Below, piece by piece: positions 51,067 to 59,215 of a DNA stretch of 64,000 bases (within the stretch, counting starts at the first letter, position 1; each line of letters starts with the position of its first letter). The translations under genes and the position numbers were made by a program. The notes under the pieces are model-generated. The model saw only the letters and a program-made list of their open reading frames with translations, was not told the DNA's origin and did not search any database. This DNA comes from Cyanobacterium stanieri PCC 7202 (lineage in GTDB: Bacteria; Cyanobacteriota; Cyanobacteriia; Cyanobacteriales; Cyanobacteriaceae): NCBI GenBank assembly GCA_000317655.1, contig CP003940.1, positions 2,551,547 through 2,615,546 on the forward strand, read 5' to 3'.

Positions 51067-51893
51067 GAAGTAAGATTTAAAATCATTTTGGCAATAAAAT
51101 TAATGAGGAAAAAAAGCACCAATAACACCAAAGCCGAACTATAAGCATTATCATCACCGCCACTAACATTCATACTCAAGTCAAAAATATGAATCGATAA
51201 ACTGCGCCCCGAATCCATCAAAGATTCTGGCATTCTGTCCACATAACCGCTAGTAAAAATTAAGGCAGCGGTTTCTGCGATCGCACGACCAACCCCCAAC
51301 ACAAACCCGACAATAATACTCGCCATAGCAGAAGGCAAGACAATCCGCCACAAAGTCGCCCGTTGAGATATGCCCAACGCCGCCGCCCCCAAACGATAAT
51401 CGAGGGGAACATTTCTCAGCCCTTCCTCCGTGGTGCGAATGAGAATGGGTAACACCATACAAGCTAAAGTTAACCCCCCCGATAAAATAGAAAAACCTAG
51501 ACCTAATTTAATAGTAAAAAAAGCATTGCCAAACAAACCAAAAACAATGGAAGGAACACCAGCCAAAATATCTAAACTACGCCTAATTAAAACCCCTAAA
51601 AAATTATTTTGTTCTGTAAATTCTGTCAAAAAAATAGCTGTGCCAACTCCTAAAGGTAAAGCCGTTACCATGGTTACAAATAAAATCAAAAAGGTTGACA
51701 CCAAAATAGGGGCAATACCGCCCTCTCTACCAGCATTTAATGGCTGAGAAAATAAAAATTGCCAAGATATTTTACCCCAACTATGAATAATAATATCTCC
51801 CAAAAACCAACCAAAAAATACCACAATAATCAGAGCCATTAACCACAATAAAATACCAATTAATAACCCCTCTCTTTTTTTATAACTTAACAT
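51048..51893 (-). CDS. pstA: Phosphate ABC transporter permease PstA
   Basis: Six membrane segments are seen in 281 residues. The permease signature region reads PIVFGLFGNAF and LRNVPLDYRLGAAALGISQRATLWRIVLP (about 168-196). The gene overlaps pstC by 14 bp, indicating coupling. Its last codons (NLSSG, stop) are formed by a dispersed 19-bp repeat, also seen at the end of tsaE, so the original C-terminus may have been replaced. The start is the ATG at 51893. Confidence 0.93.
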   Translation of the reverse strand: MLSYKKREGLLIGILLWLMALIIVVFFGWFLGDIIIHSWGKISWQFLFSQPLNAGREGGIAPILVSTFLILFVTMVTALPLGVGTAIFLTEFTEQNNFLGVLIRRSLDILAGVPSIVFGLFGNAFFTIKLGLGFSILSGGLTLACMVLPILIRTTEEGLRNVPLDYRLGAAALGISQRATLWRIVLPSAMASIIVGFVLGVGRAIAETAALIFTSGYVDRMPESLMDSGRSLSIHIFDLSMNVSGGDDNAYSSALVLLVLFFLINFIAKMILNLTSNLSSG

Positions 51894-52758
51894 TTTGATC
51901 CCTCATAATTTCCGCTATTAATACCATAAGGGCGATCGCACCCATCAACCATAAACCACTGACAAATAAAGCCGAACGATGATTCCCCGTAGCATACGCC
52001 ATTTCGAGGGCAATATTCGCCGTCAAAGTGCGCACAGGGGCAAAAAAACTGTCAGGCACTTGTACCACATTGCCACATACCATCAACACCGCCATCGTCT
52101 CCCCCAATGCCCTTCCCGTCGCCAAAATAAACCCCGTCATCACCCCCGATTTTGCCACAGGTAGTATTACCCCCCGAATCATGGCCCATTTTGACAAGCC
52201 CAGTGCGATCGCACCCTGTCTGTACTCCAAAGGTACTTCCTCAAAACTAGCCTCCGCCGTCAGGGCAACCGTGGGCAAAATCATCAAAGTAAGAATAACC
52301 ATACCAGCCAATAAACTCGTACCCGGTGCCTGAAACCGATTAATCAATGGTACTAATACCACCAAACCCCAAAAACCATATACCACCGAAGGAATACCCG
52401 CCAACAACTCAATTAACTGACGATAAACATAAGCCACCCCACGAGGTGCATAATACTGGGCAAAAATAGCCGAACCAACCCCCAAAGGAATCGCCAAACA
52501 AACCGCCCCTACTGTCACCGACAAAGTACCCAACAACATCGGTATCAAATTAAAAAACTGCTCTTGGGGATGCCAAGAAGGATCTCGAAAAAAAGCCCCC
52601 CATCCCACCTCCTCCAACACTGCCGAGGCTTCCGAAAACAAAAATACCGTGATTACCACCACAATAACCCCCGTAATCATCGCAATGATAGTCAGTAACC
52701 AACGCCATAGCAAATCACCGTGAGAGGGGGACAAAATCCTGTTTTTTAATGAGATCAT
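51880..52758 (-). CDS. pstC: Phosphate ABC transporter permease PstC
   Basis: The protein has 292 residues with six membrane segments. VYGFWGLVVLVPLINRF and FEEVPLEYRQGAIALGLSKW are the substrate-channel and ATPase-coupling motifs of PstC. The start is an ATG at 52758, overlapping the pstS end by 44 bp. It pairs with PstA to form the membrane channel. Pst systems bind arsenate weakly as well as phosphate, which matters given the arsenic genes upstream. Confidence 0.94.
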   Translation of the reverse strand: MISLKNRILSPSHGDLLWRWLLTIIAMITGVIVVVITVFLFSEASAVLEEVGWGAFFRDPSWHPQEQFFNLIPMLLGTLSVTVGAVCLAIPLGVGSAIFAQYYAPRGVAYVYRQLIELLAGIPSVVYGFWGLVVLVPLINRFQAPGTSLLAGMVILTLMILPTVALTAEASFEEVPLEYRQGAIALGLSKWAMIRGVILPVAKSGVMTGFILATGRALGETMAVLMVCGNVVQVPDSFFAPVRTLTANIALEMAYATGNHRSALFVSGLWLMGAIALMVLIAEIMRDQNVKL

Positions 52759-53569
52759 GAACTTCCGCCGATTGACTATAATTAATGAAAGCTTGAGTTA
52801 ACAAATCCTCCTCACCATTGGTTACCAAATTGAGAGGACGAGATAAAGGAAAACTACCATTGGCAACATTATCCCCATTTGCCATCACTCCGTTAAGAGG
52901 TAATAACTTAATTGGTACATTGTTACTAACACTAAATTCCGCTGTCCCAATAGATACGTAACCGATGGCGAAAAGGTTTCCCTCCACAGTTTTAATGCCC
53001 TGTTGATTATCCCCAATTACCACAGAAGGCTTAATCTGACTATTACTCAGAGCAAAATAATCTAAAAATAGCTCCAAAGTCGAGCGCCCCTCCGCCTTAT
53101 TTACCACCGTAATGGGGGCATCCTCTCCTCCCACCTCCTGCCAGTTACTAATTTCCCCCGTAAAAATTTGCTTAACTTGCTCATCCGATAAACTATCAAC
53201 AGGGTTGTCTTGATGGATGATAATGCCCACCCCATCTTGAGCGATACTATGAAACGATAAATCGTCATCCTCTGGGGTGATACCACGGGAAACCATGCCA
53301 ATATCTGCAATACCATTGCGCACATCACTAATGCCACGGGATGAGCCTCCCGTTTGTACATCGATACGCACATTAGGATTTTCCCCCTCAAACTGTTTCC
53401 CTATCTCCGACACAAGGGGGGCAACGGTGCTTGAACCTGTAATAACTAATCTTCCTGTTAGGGTATCGGCATCCCCTGAATTAGTCACCGCATTTTGTTG
53501 GCATGATTGCAAAGTAAGAGGTGCAATTATCCCCACAGAAAAAATTTGAATAGCTTTTTTTGAAATCAT
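52715..53569 (-). CDS. pstS: Phosphate-binding lipoprotein PstS
   Basis: A signal peptide ends in a lipobox around LTLQSC (Cys near residue 22). The phosphate-binding loops are GSSTVAPLVSEIG, TGGSSRGISDV and NKAEGRSTLELFLDYF. I use the ATG at 53569 (284 residues); a GTG two codons earlier is also possible. It lies 31 bp after the arsS stop, so arsS and pstS are very likely co-transcribed. It would determine selectivity of phosphate over arsenate; the residues that set this cannot be judged here. Confidence 0.94.
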   Translation of the reverse strand: MISKKAIQIFSVGIIAPLTLQSCQQNAVTNSGDADTLTGRLVITGSSTVAPLVSEIGKQFEGENPNVRIDVQTGGSSRGISDVRNGIADIGMVSRGITPEDDDLSFHSIAQDGVGIIIHQDNPVDSLSDEQVKQIFTGEISNWQEVGGEDAPITVVNKAEGRSTLELFLDYFALSNSQIKPSVVIGDNQQGIKTVEGNLFAIGYVSIGTAEFSVSNNVPIKLLPLNGVMANGDNVANGSFPLSRPLNLVTNGEEDLLTQAFINYSQSAEVHDLIKKQDFVPLSR

Positions 53570-53599
53570 AATCACTTATTTTCAATTTGTTAAGATGTG

Positions 53600-54595
53600 C
53601 TAACTCAAAGCACCACCACAACTCGAACCACTCCCTGCCGTGCAACCATAACAATAGGGTGCAGTTTGTATCTTTTCTATGACATCTAAACTATCCATTG
53701 CCAATAACTTAGCAACTGTCAAATCCTCTCCATCATCGGTTTTAGCAGGTAAATTTTCCATCTGGTTAAAATCACAGTCATAAACATTACCTAAATAGTC
53801 AATAGATAACTCATTACGACACATTAAACTATTAACCGTAGTAGGATTAAAATTAGACTCTAAAAAAGATAAATAATCATCAATTAACCCCTGTTTTCCC
53901 AAGAAAAACTTAGTTCTGCCAATGGGCAAATTAGTAATAGTTAAAAGGTTATTAAAACTAATCTCAAAATGTTCTTGTAAGAACATTTTATAAGCTGTTT
54001 CTAACTTAGATTGTTCCGCCGTCAAAGAAAATTTTTTAGTAGTAGGTAAAGGAGGATTATAAACCAAATCTAAAATCAAATCTGGATCTGTTCCATAACC
54101 CAAATCATTGAGCCATTGAATAGCTTTAATAGATTGATCGTAAACTCCCTTACCTCGCATTTTATCTACATTATCTTCTAAATAGCAGGGTAAAGAAGCC
54201 ACAATCCTAACCTTATTTTCTGCACAATAGACAGGAATATCCTCAAAACCTTCCTCAAAATAAATAGTCAAATTTGAGCGAACAATAATCTCTTTATCGT
54301 ACTGCCTTGCAGTGTCCACCAAGGACTTAAAACCATAATTTAATTCAGGAGCTCCCCCAGTCAAATCAACGGTTTGTATCTGAGGAAATTTAGCAATTAA
54401 TTGTTGTAGTTGTTGACAAATTTCGGGGGTTAATTCTTCTGTACGTTTTGGACTTGCTTCCACGTGACAATGACGACAGGCAAGGTTACATTTTTTCCCT
54501 AAATTAATTTGTAAAACTGTTATTTTATCTTTAAGTAAAGGCGTTTTTATTTTCTGATTAAAAGGAGTTATTGTAGTGATTGTATTTACAGTCAT
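53600..54595 (-). CDS. arsS: Arsenosugar biosynthesis radical-SAM protein ArsS
   Basis: The radical-SAM cysteines are Cys36, Cys40 and Cys43 (CNLACRHC), and the C-terminus has a second cysteine group (YCYGCTAGSGSSCGG), typical of the radical SAM/Cys-rich family. In cyanobacteria this protein is the proposed ArsS, which attaches a deoxyadenosyl group to dimethylarsenic, the first committed step to arsenosugars. It has 331 residues, starting at the ATG at 54595. It is between arsM and pstS on the same strand. A palindrome lies in the spacer to arsM. Confidence 0.88.
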   Translation of the reverse strand: MTVNTITTITPFNQKIKTPLLKDKITVLQINLGKKCNLACRHCHVEASPKRTEELTPEICQQLQQLIAKFPQIQTVDLTGGAPELNYGFKSLVDTARQYDKEIIVRSNLTIYFEEGFEDIPVYCAENKVRIVASLPCYLEDNVDKMRGKGVYDQSIKAIQWLNDLGYGTDPDLILDLVYNPPLPTTKKFSLTAEQSKLETAYKMFLQEHFEISFNNLLTITNLPIGRTKFFLGKQGLIDDYLSFLESNFNPTTVNSLMCRNELSIDYLGNVYDCDFNQMENLPAKTDDGEDLTVAKLLAMDSLDVIEKIQTAPYCYGCTAGSGSSCGGALS

Positions 54596-54661
54596 ATTTA
54601 TTGATTAATTTTTTATTCATTTGGTCACAAATTATCTATCTTATTTTTCCTTGGCTTGTAG

Positions 54662-54679
54662 TAAAGGCTTTAGCCTTTA
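54662..54679. repeat. Palindrome in the arsM-arsS spacer
   Basis: TAAAGGCT-TT-AGCCTTTA is a perfect 8-bp inverted repeat with a 2-nt loop. It resembles the palindrome at 40387-40400 (ATAGCT-TT-AGCTAT), both preceded by GTAGT, so they may belong to one dispersed palindrome family. Confidence 0.55.
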
Positions 54680-54780
54680 AAATGCCAATTGTTGGAGGTG
54701 GCTAATTGATGAACACCATTACAAGAGTACCTATTCCCTATTCCCTACCTTAATGACTACACTTTTTCATCAATCCCTAA

Positions 54781-55743
54781 TTAACAACAACCTCCACCGT
54801 CATAATGCCATGTGGAATCAGTGATATAAATATCAGAAAATTTGTTTAATTTAGCAGCGGTTTTATCACATACAGAAGCAGGTACTCCCTTAGTTAAAAT
54901 ATGTCCTGCATTGTCATCAAAATGATCTAAATCACCATGATAAATAGCCGTTTTTCCTGTAAAAATACAAGCCCCATCATCGGCAATAGGTACTTTAAAA
55001 GATACGGTATCTAAACTTTCTAATAAGAGGGGTTTTTCTAACTGATAACTGTTAGTATCTAATAAACGGTAAGGGCGACGGGTACGAATTTCTACCTGCC
55101 CAAAACCTGTATCAATTAAATGTTTGATATATTGGTTATAAGTCAGCGCCCCTGATAAGCACATGGCGCGTAAACGTTCATCCTGCCTGAGATGGGAGGG
55201 TATGGGTTGGGTGGCGATGGGATCACTCATTAACAATTTTCCCCCCGGTTTTAAGACTCGATAAACTTCCTTGAGGGCTTTGGCTAAGTCTTGGGGTTCA
55301 AAAATATTGAATAGACAATTTTGGGCTACCAAATCAACGGATTCGTCTGCTACGGGTAAGTTAAAGGCATCACCTTCTCGGATTTCCACAAATTCTTCTT
55401 GAAACCAATCATTAAGGGTAGTGGCTTGTTTTAAATTCTCCCTTGCCACATTTCTCATGGCTTCCACAGGTTCAACGGCAATAACTCCCCCTTGATGACG
55501 GCTAAAATAAGCGAATTGCAGAGCTTCTAAACCGCCTCCTACTCCTACATACAAAACGGTGGGATTATTAGCGAGTTCGTTGGGGTGTACCGTTGTGCCA
55601 CAGCCGTAGTTCATTTCTTGCATTTTGCAGGGAATTTTTAACCCAGGTAGTTGTAATGAACTACTTTGGACGCAACATAAACCCACTTCGGGGGTTTGAG
55701 CGACTTCTGAGTAAAATTTGGCTGTGGTTTCTAAATAGGTCAT
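54781..55743 (-). CDS. arsM: Arsenite S-adenosylmethionine methyltransferase ArsM (arsenosugar type)
   Basis: The SAM-binding region is VLYVGVGGGLEALQFAYF (about 63-80), with DAFNLPVADESVDLVAQNCL and YRVLKPGGKLLMSD following, all class I methyltransferase motifs. Several cysteines (in VGLCCVQ, CKMQ, NYGCG and a terminal GGGCC) may bind arsenic. The protein belongs to the ArsM group found next to ArsS in arsenosugar-producing bacteria. It would methylate arsenite two or three times. The length of 320 is normal and the start is the ATG at 55743. It is the first gene of the cluster. Confidence 0.87.
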   Translation of the reverse strand: MTYLETTAKFYSEVAQTPEVGLCCVQSSSLQLPGLKIPCKMQEMNYGCGTTVHPNELANNPTVLYVGVGGGLEALQFAYFSRHQGGVIAVEPVEAMRNVARENLKQATTLNDWFQEEFVEIREGDAFNLPVADESVDLVAQNCLFNIFEPQDLAKALKEVYRVLKPGGKLLMSDPIATQPIPSHLRQDERLRAMCLSGALTYNQYIKHLIDTGFGQVEIRTRRPYRLLDTNSYQLEKPLLLESLDTVSFKVPIADDGACIFTGKTAIYHGDLDHFDDNAGHILTKGVPASVCDKTAAKLNKFSDIYITDSTWHYDGGGCC

Positions 55744-55998
55744 AGGATTCTAAAATCAATGTCGTTCTTTATAATAATACGAGGCTATAGTGAAAAGGGA
55801 TTTAATAACCTCTAATTTTTTGGATACTATGATGATATTATCTCAATGTGAGAGTTCTGAAATGGTTTAATTCTTTTCTTTTAATGATGTTGGCGTTGTT
55901 TTTTGAAGAGATTTTAACAACTGCCTGTGTATGATAGTTTTTGACTAAATCCTGTGAAGGGATAAGTATTGTAACTGTTACCCCTCCTTGTCAGATGA
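55744..55998. other. Promoter region upstream of arsM
   Basis: This spacer between arsM and PSRP-3, both on the reverse strand, is AT-rich and must hold the promoter for the arsenic/phosphate genes. I saw no convincing Pho-box or ArsR-type palindrome in it. Confidence 0.4.
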
Positions 55999-56334
55999 TT
56001 AGTTGGTGCCGGAAAAAACAACCCCAGGAAACTTTTGCTGTGCCTGTGCCATAGAGGTAACTCTACCTTTTTCTTGCCAGAAATTGATGATTTCGGTGGC
56101 TTGGTTTAACAATTCGATTTTTTCAGTGTCGGTGATCCAGTTTTTCTTGTCTAACTCATCTTTTAAGTCTTGCCAAGCATCGCTACGAGGCCAGAAGTAA
56201 TAAGGAGTTAGAGGACTGGTACCTTTACTAATAACATAGTCTACTGCTAGGGCAACGTCTTTGTCTAACCAAACGACTTTTAATACAAAGCGACCTTCAA
56301 TGTTTGTTTCTAAGGTTTCTACTGTAGCTTCCAA
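55999..56334 (-). CDS. Ribosomal protein PSRP-3/Ycf65
   Basis: This protein is found on the small ribosomal subunit of chloroplasts and cyanobacteria. The core [19 protein letters not shown] and [16 protein letters not shown] is diagnostic. It has 111 residues. The start is a TTG at 56334: no ATG fits, and GGAGG stands 5 nt upstream, an unusually good ribosome-binding site that makes TTG credible. It is conserved as a single copy and presumably stabilises the 30S subunit. Confidence 0.9.
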   Translation of the reverse strand: MEATVETLETNIEGRFVLKVVWLDKDVALAVDYVISKGTSPLTPYYFWPRSDAWQDLKDELDKKNWITDTEKIELLNQATEIINFWQEKGRVTSMAQAQQKFPGVVFSGTN

Positions 56335-56440
56335 TTAAACCTCCAAATAATAATTTTATATATAGTAACAATTTTGGACAATAGTATATTATAGCTTAAA
56401 TTGGATAGTGACAAAATCAAGTTTTTTGGTGAATTTTTCT

Positions 56441-57211
56441 ATGGTGGCAATTGTAATTTTTGATATTGATGGTGTAATTCGTGATGTGACTAATTCTTAT
56501 CGTCGGGCTTTAGCGGATACAGTGGAACATTTTACGGAGGGAAATTTTCGTCCTAGTATGGCGGAAATTGATAGTTTGAAGGGGGAGGGGGTTTGGAATA
56601 ATGATTGGGAAGGTTCTCAGGAGTTAATTTATCGTTATTATGAGGGGATAGGAAAATCCCGATCGCACCTTAGATATTCTTATGAGGAAATTGTCCACTT
56701 TTTCCAGTGTCGTTACCGTGGTAGGGATCCTGAAAATGCGGACACTTGGGATGGTTATATTACCCAAGAACCTTTATTAGTGGATCTGGATTTTTTTCAT
56801 ACCTTAACAGAGAATGGTTATTATTGGGGTTTTTTTAGTGGGGCGACTAAGGGCTCGGCAGAATATATTTTAACCCGCCGTTTGGGTTTAAAGGATCCTG
56901 TATTAGTTGCCATGGAGGATGCACCGGGAAAGCCTGATCCTACGGGGTTATTTATGGCAGTAGAATCTATTAAGCAGAGAAATAATATTCAGCAGTCTTT
57001 ACCTATTATTTATCTAGGTGATACCGTGGCGGATATGATCACTATTTCTCGGGCTAAATCTATTAAACCTGATCATGATTTAAGGGCGATCGCCGTTTTA
57101 CCTCCCCACATTCATCAACAGGACAATTTAATGGCTGATTATAGTCAAAAAATGCTCGATGCGGGGGCGCAACAGGTATTAACCCGAGTCACGGATTTTA
57201 TCAACCCGTAG
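56441..57211 (+). CDS. HAD-superfamily hydrolase (TIGR01548-like)
   Basis: The nucleophile motif FDIDGVIRDV lies directly at the N-terminus (Asp8/Asp10 using the ATG at 56441). Later motifs include FFSGATKGSAEY (motif II), MEDAPGKPDP (motif III lysine) and YLGDTVADM (motif IV). The 256-residue protein matches a HAD subfamily IA group known in cyanobacteria and plants, whose substrate is unknown. A GTG 33 bp upstream would add eleven residues but would move the motif away from the N-terminus. Phosphatase activity is likely. Confidence 0.85.
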   Translation: MVAIVIFDIDGVIRDVTNSYRRALADTVEHFTEGNFRPSMAEIDSLKGEGVWNNDWEGSQELIYRYYEGIGKSRSHLRYSYEEIVHFFQCRYRGRDPENADTWDGYITQEPLLVDLDFFHTLTENGYYWGFFSGATKGSAEYILTRRLGLKDPVLVAMEDAPGKPDPTGLFMAVESIKQRNNIQQSLPIIYLGDTVADMITISRAKSIKPDHDLRAIAVLPPHIHQQDNLMADYSQKMLDAGAQQVLTRVTDFINP

Positions 57212-57223
57212 GGAATAACGGGT
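57204..57223. terminator. Hairpin at the end of the HAD gene
   Basis: ACCCGT and ACGGGT form a 6-bp stem with an 8-nt loop overlapping the HAD gene stop, between convergent genes. No T tract follows, so this is a weak candidate. Confidence 0.35.
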
Positions 57224-57224
57224 A

Positions 57225-57665
57225 TTATCCCGAACTGAGATTAATGATTATTGCTTGTCGGGTATCATCATCATTAATAGTTAACTCCACCTGTAAATAA
57301 TCAGGGGGTAAATGGGGTAACAATTCTGACCATTCGATAGCGGTGATACCCGGTTCAACTTCTATACCTTCCCAGTAGGTTTGGAGATGTAGCTGTTTGA
57401 TTTCCTCGCTACCGAGACGATACAAATCGATGTGATATAGGGGCAAACGCCCCTCTAAATATTCATTTATTAAAGTAAAAGTGGGAGATGCGATCGCACT
57501 TTCAATGCCTAAACCGAACCCTAAGCCTTGAATAAAAGTAGTTTTCCCAGCCCCCAAATTTCCCCGTAATAAAATGACGGTGTTGGGAGTCAAATGTTGG
57601 GCTATTTTTTCCCCCAACTTTCTCGTTTCCCACTCATCAGCTAAAAAAATTACTTCTTTACCCAT
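57225..57665 (-). CDS. tsaE: tRNA threonylcarbamoyladenosine biosynthesis ATPase TsaE
   Basis: TsaE supports formation of t6A at position 37 of ANN-decoding tRNAs. Walker A is GNLGAGKTTF, with SPTFTLINEY and HIDLYRLGSEE as switch and Walker B-like regions. I chose the ATG at 57665 (146 residues) over a TTG 18 bp upstream. The last residues (NLSSG) and the stop are in a copy of the 19-bp dispersed repeat (57225-57243), as in pstA. The gene is adjacent to the right end of TnpB element D. Confidence 0.93.
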   Translation of the reverse strand: MGKEVIFLADEWETRKLGEKIAQHLTPNTVILLRGNLGAGKTTFIQGLGFGLGIESAIASPTFTLINEYLEGRLPLYHIDLYRLGSEEIKQLHLQTYWEGIEVEPGITAIEWSELLPHLPPDYLQVELTINDDDTRQAIIINLSSG

Positions 57666-57710
57666 ATACTTCCCCAATATCAATAAAAATTCATTGTTTA
57701 TTTTGTCTGT

Positions 57711-58976
57711 TCAATTTTGACATCCGCCACGGCGTGAACGCACGTGGATTCCTACTGGCTGGAATAAACTTAATTGCTCAAATCCATTCTCTCGGTGGGT
57801 TGACGCTTCATTGCCTACTGCTACCTTTACGATAGTCTTACGCCCTGCTCCACGTCCGTTTTGAGTCTCTGAATGCCCTCCAGCGACTAGAATATTTTTA
57901 CTGGCGTTTTCATCACGATCATGAGTTGTACCGCAATTAATACAAGTCCATTCCCTGACATTTAATTCTTTTTTACCGCCGTTAAATCCACAATGAGAGC
58001 ATACTTGTGATGTTGGAGTCCATCTATCTATGACAATAAACTCTCTCCCGTACATTTCTGACTTAGCTTCTAGCATAGCTCTAAATGTACGCCATCCCAT
58101 ATCACTAATTGCTTTACTTAACTTACGGTTTTTAATCATGCCACTGACATTTAAATCCTCCAACACAATTGTTTGATTCTCACGAATAATGTTGGTAGAT
58201 AGCTTATGAAGAAAATCCGTGCGAGTATCCTTCACCTTTGCGTGTACTTTAGCTACCCGTTTACGGGCTTTATTGTACCTATTACTCCCTTTTTTCTTTC
58301 TGCTTAAGTTGCGTTGACAACGTCTTAGCTTCTTCAGTTTTTCTTTTAAGGGTTTGGGGGATTTAATCTTTTGTCCATCGCTAAGAGTAGCAAGGGTTTC
58401 AATGCCTAAATCTATCCCTACACTCTGACCATTATCTGGCAGGGTATCTGGATTGGTTTCTACCACAAAGGAGATAAAGTATCTATCAGCGCTATCTTTG
58501 ATTACGGTTGCCGATGATGGTTGACTTGGTAGTTTCCTAGACCACTCAATTTTAACTTTACCTATTTTGGACAACTTTATTTTATGTTGTCCAATCTTAA
58601 ACCCGCCACGAGTAAATCTAGCTGTTTGTTTTGATTTGCGTGATTTAAACTTGGGAGGTTTTACTTTTTGTCCTTTTCTTTTCCCTTTACAGGAATCAAA
58701 AAAGTTGGAATAGGCTTGGTTTAGATCATTGAGCGATTGCTGTAGAGGAATATTGCTAACATTAGACAACCATTGTCTTTCTTTAGTCTTTTTTGCTTGA
58801 GTGATAAGTAGTTTTTGAAGTTGAGTATTATTTAGTTTTTTACCTCCATCTCTATAAATTTGCTGACACAAAGCAACAGCATCATTAAACACGACGCGAC
58901 AACAACCAAACAATTGAGCTAACAATCGTTTTTGATTATTGGTTGGATAAATGCGGTAGTTATAGCGTTGCTTCAT
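57711..58976 (-). CDS. tnpB: RNA-guided endonuclease TnpB (element D)
   Basis: RuvC residues are complete: Asp in VGIDLGIETLA, Glu in IVLEDLNVSG and Asp in HDRDENASKNIL; the zinc finger uses CSHCGFN and CINCGTT. It has 421 residues from the ATG at 58976. The coding frame continues through the right-end hairpin and stops 6 bp beyond the TCAA, so the last few residues come from the repeat end and the flank. It is divergent from the RHH gene, with a palindrome between them. Confidence 0.92.
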   Translation of the reverse strand: MKQRYNYRIYPTNNQKRLLAQLFGCCRVVFNDAVALCQQIYRDGGKKLNNTQLQKLLITQAKKTKERQWLSNVSNIPLQQSLNDLNQAYSNFFDSCKGKRKGQKVKPPKFKSRKSKQTARFTRGGFKIGQHKIKLSKIGKVKIEWSRKLPSQPSSATVIKDSADRYFISFVVETNPDTLPDNGQSVGIDLGIETLATLSDGQKIKSPKPLKEKLKKLRRCQRNLSRKKKGSNRYNKARKRVAKVHAKVKDTRTDFLHKLSTNIIRENQTIVLEDLNVSGMIKNRKLSKAISDMGWRTFRAMLEAKSEMYGREFIVIDRWTPTSQVCSHCGFNGGKKELNVREWTCINCGTTHDRDENASKNILVAGGHSETQNGRGAGRKTIVKVAVGNEASTHRENGFEQLSLFQPVGIHVRSRRGGCQN

Positions 58977-58984
58977 GATAATAT

Positions 58985-59007
58985 TAATACCGTATATAAT
59001 GGTATTA
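58985..59007. promoter_or_regulatory. Palindromic operator candidate between tnpB and RHH gene
   Basis: TAATACC and GGTATTA form a perfect 7-bp inverted repeat separated by GTATATAAT, which includes a -10-like TATAAT (58995-59000). It is centred in the 46 bp between the two start codons. Ribbon-helix-helix proteins usually bind such sites and repress their own gene. Confidence 0.55.
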
Positions 59008-59022
59008 TACTATAAAAATAGT

Positions 59023-59157
59023 ATGAAAAAAGTTCACTTAACAATTTTGATAACTCCCGAAGAAAAAGAAAAATTGAAGTTATATTGTGAGCAAACGGGA
59101 AGAAATCCAACTGAGGTAGTAAGAGATTTTATTAGGAGGATAAGATTAAAAGAGTAG
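59023..59157 (+). CDS. Ribbon-helix-helix (CopG/Arc-type) small protein
   Basis: The ATG at 59023 gives 44 residues: MKKVHLTILITPEEKEKLK, then a helix with EQTGRNPTEVVRDFIRR. A beta strand followed by two helices, with the GRNPTEVV turn, is a clear RHH fold, usually a dimeric DNA-binding repressor. Frames starting further upstream would overlap the operator and are unlikely. It is head to head with tnpB inside element D. It may control tnpB transcription, since element A has an equivalent gene. Confidence 0.78.
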   Translation: MKKVHLTILITPEEKEKLKLYCEQTGRNPTEVVRDFIRRIRLKE

Positions 59158-59215
59158 GCTAATCGCCTTTTATTGATTAAAGTCGCCCTAAAAGGGCGAG
59201 GCTTGTATCCCATAA

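Larger units (their letters stand above)
57717..59211 (-). mobile_element. TnpB element D (IS200/IS605 superfamily, no TnpA), with RHH gene
   Basis: On the reverse strand the left end reads GGGATACAAGCCTCG with a hairpin (59184-59198: CGCCC and GGGCG). A divergent RHH gene and tnpB follow, and the right end shows GAATCC with a hairpin (57727-57747) and TCAA (57717-57720). The left boundary could lie up to 10 bp further out. It is inserted between tsaE and the antiporter gene, next to the antiporter stop codon. Confidence 0.8.
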
